Of a stretch of DNA of 64,000 bases, positions 34,087 through 44,255 are shown piece by piece. The notes under the pieces were generated by a model that saw only the letters and a program-made list of their open reading frames with translations, searched no databases and was not told where the DNA came from. Made by a program: the position numbers and the translations under genes. Origin of the DNA: Bacteroidales bacterium 6E. GTDB taxonomy: Bacteria; Bacteroidota; Bacteroidia; Bacteroidales; Prolixibacteraceae. The stretch lies in the NCBI GenBank assembly GCA_001270045.2, contig DF970667.1, positions 320,960 to 384,959 of the forward strand, given 5' to 3'. Each line of letters starts with the position of its first letter. The stretch's first letter is position 1.

Positions 34087-35685
34087 ATGACAACCATGAA
34101 AGACCTGACCGACCTTCACAAAATCTTCGCAAGCTATTTCAGGGGTGCCGAATCGCTGGCCTACGCCCTCTCCCGAAAGTTGTCGGAGGGCAACATCTGC
34201 CTCGATACCGGCGAATACCAAAAGGATCTTCCCACCCTCCTCGAACAGCAACGTGCCTCTGAATCCTTCACGGAAGATGACGCCCGGTTCTGGCCCGCCC
34301 CTGAAGAATTTGCCCGGCAATGCCAGGAGGGACCTTTCGTCACACATTCCGAAACCGGACTGAAGCCTTTCGTGATCCGGGGCGGACTGGCTTACCTGCA
34401 CCGTTATTTCCAGTACGAGACCAGGATCATTGACCATATCGCCCGGCTAGGCGACCACTTCCGCATTATTACGGGTGGTCCCGGAACGGGCAAGACACAC
34501 GGCGTGGCCACCATCCTGGCCCGGTTGCATGCCGACAACCCCAACCTGAAGGTGGCCCTGGCTGCTCCCACGGGCAAGGCGGCCGCCCGCATGAACGAGG
34601 CTATCATGCGGTTTGCCGGCAACCCTGGAAATACACTGGATGACCCTGCGAGGTCGTGGCTTGCCTCACTGAAGGCACAAACCCTCCACCGGCTTCTGGG
34701 CTATATCCCCGACAGCGTATTCTTCAGGTACAACGAAACCAACCGGCTTCCCTACGATGTGGTGATCGTCGACGAATGCTCCATGGTGGATGTCGCCCTC
34801 ATGGCCAAACTCCTCGATGCCGTCGATGGCCAGTCAAGGCTTTTCCTGCTGGGCGACAAGGACCAGCTGGCATCGGTCGAGGCGGGCTCGGTGTTCGGCG
34901 ACCTCTGCCGTGCCAGCGACTCCGTCCTGCTCAGGGGCAAGGTCGAATTGAAGACGAAGAGTTACCGCTTCGACGCCGGCAAAGGCATCGGCAGGTTCAG
35001 TGCCGGCGTGATTGCCGGAAAGGAACCCGATCCGGATGACTACCATGATGACCCCCAGATACAGCTCGACTACAACCACTCTTCCGCCCTTTCGGATAAC
35101 ATGGCACTGCTTTACAGGCAGTATATCGAAGAGCCCGACATCAGGACCGCCCTGCAGAAGCTCAACCTGGTCCGATTCCTGTGCGTGACACGCGAAAATG
35201 AGCGGAGTGTGCGGGAGGTGAACCTGCAGATCGAAAAGCTGCTGTCGCGCCAGGTGGAAGGTTTCAAACCCGCACCGTCGGGATTCTACCATAACCAGCC
35301 CGTCATCATCACGCAGAACGACTACAACCTGGGGGTCTTTAACGGCGACGTCGGACTAATCAGGAAGGAGGGCGACACCTTTTATGCCTGGTTCGAGGAC
35401 CCCGAAACAGGGGTCAGGAGAGTTCCGGCAGGCTACCTCAACCATTACGAGACGGTGTTTGCCATGACCATCCACAAGAGCCAGGGCTCGGAGTTCGACA
35501 ACGTGGTGGTGATCCTGCCCGAAAAGCAGGGCGAAAAGCTCCTGACCCGCGAGCTGCTCTATACGGCAGTAACCCGCGCCAAAACCCGGGTATTGCTCCA
35601 GGCATCCCCCGAATCGCTCCGTAAATGCGTCAACCGGGCGGTATCCCGGGCTTCCGGAATCGAAAAACGACTCAAAAACGAATGA
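34087..35685 (+). CDS. recD: Exodeoxyribonuclease V alpha subunit RecD
   Basis: 532 residues (E. coli RecD is about 608). 5'-3' superfamily 1B helicase of RecBCD. Walker A GGPGTGKT at 130-137, motif Ia APTGKAAARMNEAI, Walker B VVIVDECSMVDVALM, motif III LLGDKDQLASVEAGSVFGDL, and C-terminal MTIHKSQGSEFDNVVVILP with TAVTRAKTRVLL. The N-terminal RecB-contact region is shortened. It is first of recD-recC-recB; recC begins at its stop codon, so subunits are made in step. This order differs from the E. coli recC-ptrA-recB-recD order. Confidence 0.95.
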   Translation: MTTMKDLTDLHKIFASYFRGAESLAYALSRKLSEGNICLDTGEYQKDLPTLLEQQRASESFTEDDARFWPAPEEFARQCQEGPFVTHSETGLKPFVIRGGLAYLHRYFQYETRIIDHIARLGDHFRIITGGPGTGKTHGVATILARLHADNPNLKVALAAPTGKAAARMNEAIMRFAGNPGNTLDDPARSWLASLKAQTLHRLLGYIPDSVFFRYNETNRLPYDVVIVDECSMVDVALMAKLLDAVDGQSRLFLLGDKDQLASVEAGSVFGDLCRASDSVLLRGKVELKTKSYRFDAGKGIGRFSAGVIAGKEPDPDDYHDDPQIQLDYNHSSALSDNMALLYRQYIEEPDIRTALQKLNLVRFLCVTRENERSVREVNLQIEKLLSRQVEGFKPAPSGFYHNQPVIITQNDYNLGVFNGDVGLIRKEGDTFYAWFEDPETGVRRVPAGYLNHYETVFAMTIHKSQGSEFDNVVVILPEKQGEKLLTRELLYTAVTRAKTRVLLQASPESLRKCVNRAVSRASGIEKRLKNE

Positions 35686-35687
35686 CC

Positions 35688-38672
35688 ATGCCACAGATAT
35701 ACAGTTCATACCATCTGGAACAGCTCTGCCAGACCCTCGCCAGTCACCTGCAGGAACCCCCGGCCGACGTGTTTGCCAAAGAGGTGATCATCACCCAGTC
35801 GGCAGGCATGGAGTCGTGGCTGAAACACGGACTGACCAGCAGGAACACCATCCTGGCCAACTTTTCGTTCCAGAACCAGGATGGCTTCCTCGCTGAAATC
35901 CACCAGCTGCTCTTCGGCGAACGCCCCAAAAACAACCACGACAGCCTGAAGTACGGGCTGTACGACCTGCTCGCCGACCCCGCTTTCGCCGAAGCATTCC
36001 CCGATGTGGCCGCCTATTATGCCGGCGACAGCCTGAGGCGGTTCCAGCTGGCGGGCAAGATTGCCGACCTGTTCGACCAGTACCAGCTTTACCGTCCCGA
36101 AATGGTCAGTGGCTGGAACCAGGGCACACGTTCGGCCCAAAACGAGGCCGAAGCGTGGCAGATGTGGCTCTGGCAAACGCTGCACATCGAGGCAAGGGCC
36201 GAAATCAGGGACCGGATATTTCGCAAGATGGACGAAGAGGAAGCCTTGATCAGGAACATCTTCCCGTCGGTGTCGCTGTTCGGGATCACCGTCTATACCA
36301 ATTTCCACCTCGAATTCTTCCGTAAACTGGCCCTGATCACCCGCGTCAGGTTCTATGTCTGCCTGCCCACCGACCTGCAACCCTATGAGAATGACCTTTT
36401 GCTGGCGTTTGGGACCAAGGCGGCCGAACTCGCCGGGATGTTCGACCTGTCGGGATTCACGCCGGTCGAAAACCCTGCCAATACCTCGCTCGCCAGATTG
36501 CAAAACCAGATATTAACCAACAAAACGACATTCAGCGGGAGCGTCGACGATACCATTCAGGCCAGTGCCTGCTACACCCCGGCCCGGGAGGTCGAATGCC
36601 TCTATAACTACCTGCTCGACCTCCTCGACAAGGACCGGTCGCTCAATCCGGCCGACATCCTGGTCATGGCCACCGACATCGACAAATATGCGCCCTATGT
36701 CAGGGCAGTCTTCCATAACGCACCCGTCAGCATCCCCTTCCAGGTTTCAGGAGCCTCAGCCACCAGCGACGACACCATCGTGGCCGCCCTCGGACTGATC
36801 CTCCGCTTCGGCGACGACGACTTCACCTCCGAAAAGGTGGTCAGCCTGCTCGAACAGAAACGAATCAGCCAAAGGTTCGGGATCGGCGACACCGGCTACA
36901 TCCGCTCGGTGGTCCGCAATGCCAACATCCGCTTCGGACTGGAGAACCGAAAGGAGGACGACACCGTGTATGTGGGCTGGAAATACGGGCTCGACAAGAT
37001 CCTGCTGGGCTACGCCATGCTGACCGACGAGGAGTTCCCTATAAGCGAAGACCTGGCCCTCTACCCTTTCAAAGACACCGAGGCCTCGGCCAGTTACGAC
37101 CTGTTCAGGCTGAAGCATTTCGTGGAGACGCTCCATTCGGTGACGGCAGCCCAAAGTGAAGAGAGATCCCTCGCCGACTGGAAAAACTGGATGTTCGCAG
37201 AGGTCATTGACCCCATGGTATACCACGACGACTTCAGCAAGGACGACCGTACCGAACTGACATCCATCTACCGGAGTCTAGCGTACACCGACCGCCTCGA
37301 TTACGGGCATTCGGTTCCATTCCGTGTCTTCCTTGCCGAGCTCGACAAAAGGCTGTTTGCCGAACCACGCACCATCCGGCTGAATACCGGCAGGGTGACC
37401 GTCTCGTCGCCGGTGCCGGTCAGGGGAATCCCCTTCCGCGTAGTCTGCTTCCTGGGGCTCGACAATGGCGTGTTTCCGCGCCAGGACCGCTTCCAGGGGT
37501 ACGACCTGCTCGGGGAGGAATACCGCGCAGGCGACCGCAGCAAAAAGGAGGCCGACAAGTACCTGTTCCTCGACACGCTGATGGCCGCCCGGGAGAGACT
37601 CTACCTGAGTTACACGGGACTGAGCGTCAGGGACAATACCCCCATCCCTCCGTCGATCGCGCTTGACATCCTGTTCCAGTACCTTGGCGAGCCCGACCTT
37701 GCCGTCAGGCAACCCCTGCATGGCTTCTCCCCGCAATACCAGCCCGAAAACCAACGACTGTTCACCTACCTCTACGGGGGCGAAACAGGCGAATTCCTGA
37801 CGGCCGGCGACAGCCCGGAACCATTTAGTTCCGTGTCGGTTTACTCGTTCGTCAAGTTCTTCGAAAACCCGGTAGCCTGGTATTTCAACAACATCCTGGG
37901 AATACATTACGAAGTGACCGACGACACCCTGCCCGAAACCGAGCTGATCACTCCCGATGGCCTCCTAAAATGGCAGGTCAAAAAAGAAATGGCAGGGATT
38001 ATTAAGCAGGAGGAGCTGGAAGCCTACCGTACGAGATGCATCAGGGAGGGGTTGCTGCCCCTGAAGAGCCTGGGGCAGGTTACGTTTGATCAGTACAATG
38101 AGGAGATAGCCGGCATCAGGGAAGGGCTGCGCGGCCTGGCGGGCGACACCCCCGAGCGGGCCGTGGCCATTGACCTCGACATCGATGGAATGCGTATATC
38201 AGGCCCTGTCGGCCGGGTGTTCGACCGCGACTACCTCGCCCTGGCCTTGTCAAAATCAAAGGAAAAAGAGTGGACCAGGGCATTTCTGCAATCCTTGCTG
38301 CTGTTCGCTGCCGGAAGCATCGACAGGGCACGGATGATACAGCACGACGGGAACATCCTGGAGTTGCCGGTTTTCGGCAAGTCAGATGCCAGAACAAGGA
38401 TCGGCAGTCTGCTCGATTTCTTCAGGCGGGGCATGGAACAACCCCTGAAATTCTCTCTCGCCGCCACCAGGCCACCTGCAGGCAAGCCGTTCGACACAGC
38501 ATGGGTGATGTCGGCATTGCAAACACAGGCAAAGGGAAATGACTACGGCCTGCCGCCCGACCCATACATGGAGGTCCTTTTAAATGAGAGATATTTTGAT
38601 CCGCTGACCGAAACCGACCTGGAGGATATCCGCCAGGTGGCTGTGTTGTTAAACCTTAATGAATTGCCATGA
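35688..38672 (+). CDS. recC: Exodeoxyribonuclease V gamma subunit RecC
   Basis: About 994 residues (E. coli about 1122). The Chi-scanning and scaffold subunit of RecBCD. The start MPQIYSSYHLEQL aligns with the usual RecC opening; an ATG at 35682 that overlaps the recD stop as ATGA would add two residues. Typical text: KEVIITQSAGMESWLKHGL, GLTSRNTILANFSFQ, SLFGITVYTNFHLEFF, VRGIPFRVVCFLGLDNGVFPRQ, and KKEADKYLFLDTLMAARERLY with YTGLSVRDN. It ends in an ATGATG overlap with recB. Confidence 0.95.
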   Translation: MPQIYSSYHLEQLCQTLASHLQEPPADVFAKEVIITQSAGMESWLKHGLTSRNTILANFSFQNQDGFLAEIHQLLFGERPKNNHDSLKYGLYDLLADPAFAEAFPDVAAYYAGDSLRRFQLAGKIADLFDQYQLYRPEMVSGWNQGTRSAQNEAEAWQMWLWQTLHIEARAEIRDRIFRKMDEEEALIRNIFPSVSLFGITVYTNFHLEFFRKLALITRVRFYVCLPTDLQPYENDLLLAFGTKAAELAGMFDLSGFTPVENPANTSLARLQNQILTNKTTFSGSVDDTIQASACYTPAREVECLYNYLLDLLDKDRSLNPADILVMATDIDKYAPYVRAVFHNAPVSIPFQVSGASATSDDTIVAALGLILRFGDDDFTSEKVVSLLEQKRISQRFGIGDTGYIRSVVRNANIRFGLENRKEDDTVYVGWKYGLDKILLGYAMLTDEEFPISEDLALYPFKDTEASASYDLFRLKHFVETLHSVTAAQSEERSLADWKNWMFAEVIDPMVYHDDFSKDDRTELTSIYRSLAYTDRLDYGHSVPFRVFLAELDKRLFAEPRTIRLNTGRVTVSSPVPVRGIPFRVVCFLGLDNGVFPRQDRFQGYDLLGEEYRAGDRSKKEADKYLFLDTLMAARERLYLSYTGLSVRDNTPIPPSIALDILFQYLGEPDLAVRQPLHGFSPQYQPENQRLFTYLYGGETGEFLTAGDSPEPFSSVSVYSFVKFFENPVAWYFNNILGIHYEVTDDTLPETELITPDGLLKWQVKKEMAGIIKQEELEAYRTRCIREGLLPLKSLGQVTFDQYNEEIAGIREGLRGLAGDTPERAVAIDLDIDGMRISGPVGRVFDRDYLALALSKSKEKEWTRAFLQSLLLFAAGSIDRARMIQHDGNILELPVFGKSDARTRIGSLLDFFRRGMEQPLKFSLAATRPPAGKPFDTAWVMSALQTQAKGNDYGLPPDPYMEVLLNERYFDPLTETDLEDIRQVAVLLNLNELP

Positions 38673-41600
38673 TGCCCAATCCTTTCAACGTACAAACGGT
38701 CGGCCTCGAAGGCTCAAAACTGGTGGAGGCCAGTGCCGGAACCGGCAAAACCTATTCCATCGCCGTCCTGGTGCTGCGGCTGGTCCTCGAAAGGGAAATC
38801 CCCCTGCCCAAAATCCTGATGGTCACCTTCACCAAGGCGGCCACCGCCGAACTCGAAGCGCGGATCCGCAAGTTCGTCAGACAGGCATACCAACATGCCT
38901 CAGGCAAGGCAATCAGCGACCCTGTCATCCGGAGTGTCATTGGCGAGCCCGGTCCTGCCAAAAGGGAAATCCTCAGGCAAGCCGTACAGAGTCTCGACAG
39001 CCTATCGGTCATGACCATCCATGGCTTCTGCCAGAAGTGCATCGACGAATTCACCTTTGAAACCAACCAGCCCTTCGATTACGAAATCCTGACCGACGAT
39101 ACCGACCTCCTCGGGGATGCCGCGCTCCGGTTCTTCAGGGAAGAACTGAATGTGCTCGAACCTGAAACCTTCCGTGAAATATGGAAGGAAGTTAGCAAGG
39201 TCGAAATGGACAAGATGCTGCGCAAGCACCTGGCGGGTATGAAGTTCATCGACACCCGGCTTACCGGACAGGAAACCCCGGAGGATATCAGAAGAATCCA
39301 TGAAAGGGCCAATGACGAGTTGAGGGAATTCGTCATGCAGCAGGCTAACGAAATCCTTCAAACCCCTTCAAAATATAACAACCTGAAGGCATTGGCAGAG
39401 ACAGGCGACTGGGAAGGATTCATCAAATTATTCAGGGATCAGCTTCAGAAGAAAAAACCGGCTGGCTATTTTGACCATTTTGATTTCATGAAAGATGGCT
39501 TCATGGAGCACGACAGGGCCATCCGGCAGGCCGGCAAGGAAGCCATCCACTATCATTATATCCGTCTTTTCAAAGCGGCCTCCGGACATATCCGGCAGAT
39601 CAGGGAACGCAAGGGCTACATCACCTACGACGACCAGATCCGGATCATTCACCGGGCACTCGGAAACGGGACCTTCCGGTCGGGGCTCGCCAACCAGTAC
39701 GAAGCGGTCTTTATCGATGAGTTCCAGGACACCGACCGCTACCAATACGAAATCTTCAGATGTGTGTTTGAAGGCCATGCCTCCCTGTTTTACATCGGCG
39801 ACCCCAAGCAATCGATCTACGGATGGCGGGGCGCAGACCTCGACACTTACAAGCAGGCGCGCAACGGCGTGGGCGATTCGGTCTTCACCATGAGCCGCAA
39901 CTACCGGTCGACCGGCAGGATGATCGAGGCACTGAACATCCTGTTGGGCACCGCACCCGGCAACATGTTCCTCGACGACCAGATCCACTATATCCCCGTC
40001 ACGTCAGGAGCCTCCGATACGGGAGAAATCACAGAGGGGGAGACACCCGTCTGCCCGGTCACCATCTGGCGCTTTGATGCCAACGACAATGCGACCAATT
40101 ACAGGGAGGTGGCGCAGGAGGTCTTCAACCTGCTTACCGGCGACACACGAATCAACGGCCGGCCTGTAAAGCCCGGCGATATCGGCATCCTGGTGCGTGA
40201 CAACCGCGAGGGGGAAGATATCCGCAGGGAGCTGGCCACTTTCAACATCCCGGCCATCAAACGCGACGACGCCAGGGTGATGGAATCGTCCGAAGCTACC
40301 CTCATCCAATTCCTGATCGAGGCGGTAATCGCACCCCGTCGGGGCACCATCAACCGGGTGCTGTTGTCGGCCCCGACCGGTCTCGACTCAATATCGGTCA
40401 GGGACCTCGACGATGATTTCCACATCAGTCAGTTCCTGAAGCTGCGAAAGATCCTCACCGGGGAGGGCATTTACAACATGATATCGGCCTTCCTTTCTGA
40501 GTATGGCATCCGTTCACGCTGCGCAAACCAGGTTTCCGGACAGCGCATCCTCACCAATCTCCAGCAGATTGCCGAAATCCTTCACCGCGTCGAAAAGAAA
40601 TCAAAACTGACACCCCCTGAACTGCTGGTCTGGATGCAGCGAAATGCCGGAAGCCAGAGCGAAGAGTACGAGCAGCGCATCGAGAGCGACAGCGACGCGG
40701 TGCAAATCTCGACCATCCACAAGGCCAAGGGACTCGAATACCACATCGTTTTCGCCCCCTGCCTGTCGATGATCCCCAAAAGGAAACTCCTCGATAAAGG
40801 GAATGTCAATGATTTCAGGAAGGATGGCGAATACTGCTTCACCATCGATTACCCCGGACTGACCAACGAGGATCGCGAGCTGTTCGACGTCCAGAAGGAA
40901 CAGGAAAACCGCAGGCTGGTTTATGTGGCCCTCACCCGGGCGGTGTACAAGTGCTATATCTCGCTAGTCCCCCGGGAATACAGGAAAGAATCCGTCCCCT
41001 CCTCGCTTTCGGACATTCTGGAAAGGGAATTCAGGCACCCCGGACTCATCAGGGTGCAGGACATGACTGGCGACAACTTCGAAAGGATCGGGGGCGAATA
41101 CCAGCCCGACGGCGACCAGCCTGTTTTCAGGCCCCGCGAAGCCCCGGAACTCACATACAGCCCCGCCATCAGGGTCCACAGTTTCAGCGCCCTGAGCACT
41201 TCGCACCATTCGGTGATCCCCGAGGCCACCGACCTGGATGCCCTTTCGCCTTACGACCGGTTCATCTTCCATGACCTCGGCCGTGGGGCCAGCGTGGGTA
41301 CGGCACTTCACGCCATCTTTGAGCGCCTCACGTTCGACCGGCCCGACACCTGGGAGCAGACCATCCTGGAATCCTCAAAATACTATCCCAACATCCTGAA
41401 GGCCGAAAACCTTGGCCATTTCCACGACATGGTGCAACACGTCATGGGCGTCACGATCCAGGCAGGAGACCAGGCATTCAGTCTGGGGAAAATCTCCGAC
41501 AGCCGCAAACTCCCCGAGCTGGAATTCTGCTACTCGCTGAAACCGGCTGGCAAACAGGCCATACACGAAATCCTCGATGGCGAGGGAGAACTTACAGGCG

Positions 41601-41956
41601 AAGCCGGGATTGAAGGGATGATGACCGGGTTTATCGACCTGCTGTTCGAACACCAGGGCAGGTATTACATCCTCGACTGGAAATCGAACCACCTGGGAAA
41701 CGCACTCAGCAACTACGAAAGCAACGCCGTGTGCGAGGCCATGCGACTGAGCAACTACAACCTGCAGTACATGATATATACCATCGCCGTCAAACGATGG
41801 CTGTCGCAACGCATTCCTGATTTCGACTACCACCGACATTTCGGCGGCGTCATCTACCTGTTCCTGCGGGGCGTCCGCCAAAACAGCCCGACGGGCATCT
41901 ACACCGCCCTGCCGGAGTATCAGAAAATTACCGCACTTGAAAATTTGCTACTATGA
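38669..41956 (+). CDS. recB: Exodeoxyribonuclease V beta subunit RecB
   Basis: 1095 residues (E. coli 1180). 3'-5' superfamily 1A helicase plus nuclease. Walker A ASAGTGKT at 21-28, MVTFTKAATAELEARIR, SLSVMTIHGFCQKCIDEF, Walker B VFIDEFQDTDRYQYEIF, GDPKQSIYGWRGADL, STIHKAKGLEYHIVFAPCLS and YVALTRAVYKCY. C-terminal RecB nuclease with Asp990, Asp1003 and Lys1005 (GFIDLLF, YILDWKSNHLG). All catalytic residues are present, so the complex should degrade linear DNA, repair breaks and destroy unprotected phage DNA. Confidence 0.96.
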   Translation: MMPNPFNVQTVGLEGSKLVEASAGTGKTYSIAVLVLRLVLEREIPLPKILMVTFTKAATAELEARIRKFVRQAYQHASGKAISDPVIRSVIGEPGPAKREILRQAVQSLDSLSVMTIHGFCQKCIDEFTFETNQPFDYEILTDDTDLLGDAALRFFREELNVLEPETFREIWKEVSKVEMDKMLRKHLAGMKFIDTRLTGQETPEDIRRIHERANDELREFVMQQANEILQTPSKYNNLKALAETGDWEGFIKLFRDQLQKKKPAGYFDHFDFMKDGFMEHDRAIRQAGKEAIHYHYIRLFKAASGHIRQIRERKGYITYDDQIRIIHRALGNGTFRSGLANQYEAVFIDEFQDTDRYQYEIFRCVFEGHASLFYIGDPKQSIYGWRGADLDTYKQARNGVGDSVFTMSRNYRSTGRMIEALNILLGTAPGNMFLDDQIHYIPVTSGASDTGEITEGETPVCPVTIWRFDANDNATNYREVAQEVFNLLTGDTRINGRPVKPGDIGILVRDNREGEDIRRELATFNIPAIKRDDARVMESSEATLIQFLIEAVIAPRRGTINRVLLSAPTGLDSISVRDLDDDFHISQFLKLRKILTGEGIYNMISAFLSEYGIRSRCANQVSGQRILTNLQQIAEILHRVEKKSKLTPPELLVWMQRNAGSQSEEYEQRIESDSDAVQISTIHKAKGLEYHIVFAPCLSMIPKRKLLDKGNVNDFRKDGEYCFTIDYPGLTNEDRELFDVQKEQENRRLVYVALTRAVYKCYISLVPREYRKESVPSSLSDILEREFRHPGLIRVQDMTGDNFERIGGEYQPDGDQPVFRPREAPELTYSPAIRVHSFSALSTSHHSVIPEATDLDALSPYDRFIFHDLGRGASVGTALHAIFERLTFDRPDTWEQTILESSKYYPNILKAENLGHFHDMVQHVMGVTIQAGDQAFSLGKISDSRKLPELEFCYSLKPAGKQAIHEILDGEGELTGEAGIEGMMTGFIDLLFEHQGRYYILDWKSNHLGNALSNYESNAVCEAMRLSNYNLQYMIYTIAVKRWLSQRIPDFDYHRHFGGVIYLFLRGVRQNSPTGIYTALPEYQKITALENLLL

Positions 41957-41982
41957 AAGGTTAATTGACTGGAATGCCGTAA

Positions 41983-42192
41983 CTTGACGCCGAACCAAAA
42001 TTAACATGCAATGATTTACCCGTCCGCAAGCCCGACGAGCTCTATTTCACCTCCATCTCACGTTTCAAGGGAATGGAAAGCAACGTGGTTTTGCTCGTTC
42101 TCGACGAACCAACAGAGCTCATGGCCAGCAAGAGATTCTACACCCAGTGCACCCGGGCCAAAAGCATTTTGAAGGTGTTCTGGAAAGGGTGA
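41983..42192 (+). pseudogene. C-terminal remnant of a UvrD-like helicase
   Basis: Open frame without a start reading DLPVRKPDELYFTSISRFKG, MESNVVLLVLDEP, FYTQCTRAKSILKVFW and a TGA stop. SRFKGMESNVVLL and YTQCTRAK are motifs V-VI of a UvrD_C_2-type helicase C-terminus. It is not a piece of the intact recB or recD here, and the rest of the gene is absent. It lies between recB and a convergent operon. Confidence 0.75.
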
Positions 42193-42207
42193 TGACCCGG
42201 AAAGGAA

Positions 42208-43140
42208 TCAAAATAACCCTTTTAATAAGGGCACCAGCTCGTCCATGTTGTGCTCCTCGATGGTGACCATCAGGTTCACGCCGCCATCCTCCAGCTCATA
42301 TTTCTCATCGTCGATGTAGAAGCCCTCGACGGGACGGGTGCCGTAGTCGTCGGAGATGATGAAGCCGTTGGCCCACAGCCATGCCAGGTAAATCATGGGC
42401 TCGCCATGTTCGGCAAACGCCTCCGGGTCATTTTTGACGCTCTCGGCAAATTCAGGCATGTAAAACGTATCCAGGCACTGCATCACCATCTCGTCCGATA
42501 GCAGCGACAGGTTGAATTTCGGGAGCTTCAGCACCACCTCCCGCCTTTTGGCAAGCTCCTTTTGCTTGCCGGCAATCTTCTTGCTTTGCGTGGCAAACAG
42601 CTCTTCAGGGACATTTCTGAGCAGGTCATCGGCAAATACCGACGCACGCTTCATCAGTTCTTCTGTCACTTCGGGCATCAGCCGGTCGATCGTTTCCGAC
42701 ACGGATTCCTGGTCTTGCCCGTCAAACGGCAACAGGCTCATGTTTTCGAACTGGCCAATCAACACCGCCGTCTGCATGTTGAACGACAAACTCCCGAGGA
42801 AGCGTTCCCAGGGCTGCAGGTCGTCCAGGTCATCCACCACCTCGAGACCGAAATGGGCAACCAGTTCTTCCGGTTGCAGGCGGTAAGTGATGCCGTTGAC
42901 CTTGTAGGCCATGAGCCGTCCATGGGCAAACCACTCTTCCATCAGGTCGGTTTTTTCCAGCGTGACAGCCATCCTGAAGCAGAGCTCCCTGAAGTGGTCG
43001 CGGGTAAAGATCCGGTTGATGCCGGTCGCCAGCATGCACCATGCCACCGGCAGCGACGAATTGACAAGTTTGCCCGTGTAACCCAGGCGTTCGAGTGCCT
43101 GTTCACCCATGTAAGCGTAGTCGATTTTCAAATTTCCCAT
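42208..43140 (-). CDS. Unknown protein, third gene of the AAA+ operon
   Basis: 310 residues, no family recognised, no signal peptide. Mainly helical, acidic at the C-terminus (GFYIDDEKYELEDGGVNLMV, EEHNMDELVPLLKGLF). A basic helix lies in the middle (KKIAGKQKELAKRREVVLKL). It starts 20 bp after the preceding gene on the same strand (43161-44240), which is itself 15 bp after the AAA+ ATPase, so the three are almost certainly one operon. It may be a substrate adaptor or effector of the ATPase; this is inference from position only. Confidence 0.75.
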   Translation of the reverse strand: MGNLKIDYAYMGEQALERLGYTGKLVNSSLPVAWCMLATGINRIFTRDHFRELCFRMAVTLEKTDLMEEWFAHGRLMAYKVNGITYRLQPEELVAHFGLEVVDDLDDLQPWERFLGSLSFNMQTAVLIGQFENMSLLPFDGQDQESVSETIDRLMPEVTEELMKRASVFADDLLRNVPEELFATQSKKIAGKQKELAKRREVVLKLPKFNLSLLSDEMVMQCLDTFYMPEFAESVKNDPEAFAEHGEPMIYLAWLWANGFIISDDYGTRPVEGFYIDDEKYELEDGGVNLMVTIEEHNMDELVPLLKGLF

Positions 43141-43160
43141 CTTATACGGTTTTATGTGGT

Positions 43161-44240
43161 TCAGTATGATTCAATGCGCAGGTCAGCCGTCACCAGGTTG
43201 ACGCGCTTTACATATTTCCTGTCAATCGCGATCCGGTGTTTTTTCCCGCCCCCGATGACCTGGTAGTATTTGTCGATCCGGTCGCCTACCGCTTTCGTGA
43301 TTTTGTTGTTAATCTTGGTAATGACCGGATTGAGGATCTTGCGCGTATTCGCGATCATATTGTCGACCGACTTTTGCAGCGTATCAAGCTCAGCCTTGTC
43401 GGAAAGCCGCATGTACATTTTAAGCAGTTCTGCGCGATAATCGGCCAGCCTGATGAAATACACCCCCCCGGGATGGTTCAGAAAGAACAGGTAAACCGTC
43501 ATTTCCTGGGGAGTCAGTTTGACCGGTACCGGCTTGACCGATGTAAACATCAAGGTCATCCTTTGCTCGTTAACCACCATTTCCGAGGGTTCGGCGAGCA
43601 TCTCAAACCGTTCGCGGAACAGCAACCGTGACCTCACGTCTTCCATGACCGCAAAAACCTGGCGAAGCAGTGCCGGGGTGACCCCTGCCGCAACAAGGTA
43701 TGCCTGGCAGGTCTGACAGATGTCGGCGGTCCTCATCTTCAGGTCAATGTCGCCCATTGATTTGCAATGATCCAGACAGCACCCCGCGGGCATATCGTGC
43801 GAAGCCTTCAGCACCCCGGCGTAATCGGGATATCCTGCCACGGCCAGCGGGATGCAGGCAAGCTCATGTATGACAGGGTACTTCGGATCCGAAGCCTCAT
43901 ATAAGGCATCCCGGCCCGAGGCATTGATGAAAAAGTTCCTGGTTCCGCCTGATTCCCCGGCTGAAAACCAGTTTTCATCGGTCGGGTATTCGGTCAGCAA
44001 CACAACCGTCACGTCATCCGAAACATTGTTTGCCTGCCGGTACGACCGACATTTCTCCCACACCTGTCCTGCCGAAAGACAGCGCACCCCGTCACGAAAC
44101 TTAGCCGGAGCTTTGTTCCAATCCTCCGTATAATAGGAGCTGGCATACTGTATCGGCCCCGCGACACCGCGAAGGTGATGCATGATTTCCCTGTAAATGG
44201 AATTGGAGACTTCACTGGTCCTGTAAACGCGGATGAGCAT
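43161..44240 (-). CDS. His/Cys-rich putative metalloprotein, second gene of the AAA+ operon
   Basis: About 359 residues; the codon at 44246 is TTG, so ATG 44240 is taken as start. The middle has YPVIHELACIPLAVAGYPDY followed by GCCLDHCKSMGDIDLKMRTA and DICQTC: an HE motif and a C-x3-C-x15-C-x2-C array, which together suggest a metal site in the manner of archaemetzincin-like proteins, although the full HExxHxxGxxH zinc motif is missing. The C-terminal third (LTPQEMTVYLFFLNHPGGVY, RKILNPVITKINNKITKAVG, KKHRIAIDRKYV) looks like a helical, basic nucleic-acid-binding region. Possible roles: signal-activated protease or redox/metal sensor with DNA binding. Only 15 bp from the ATPase stop side. Confidence 0.7.
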   Translation of the reverse strand: MLIRVYRTSEVSNSIYREIMHHLRGVAGPIQYASSYYTEDWNKAPAKFRDGVRCLSAGQVWEKCRSYRQANNVSDDVTVVLLTEYPTDENWFSAGESGGTRNFFINASGRDALYEASDPKYPVIHELACIPLAVAGYPDYAGVLKASHDMPAGCCLDHCKSMGDIDLKMRTADICQTCQAYLVAAGVTPALLRQVFAVMEDVRSRLLFRERFEMLAEPSEMVVNEQRMTLMFTSVKPVPVKLTPQEMTVYLFFLNHPGGVYFIRLADYRAELLKMYMRLSDKAELDTLQKSVDNMIANTRKILNPVITKINNKITKAVGDRIDKYYQVIGGGKKHRIAIDRKYVKRVNLVTADLRIESY

Positions 44241-44255
44241 GGTCAAGGTGTTATT

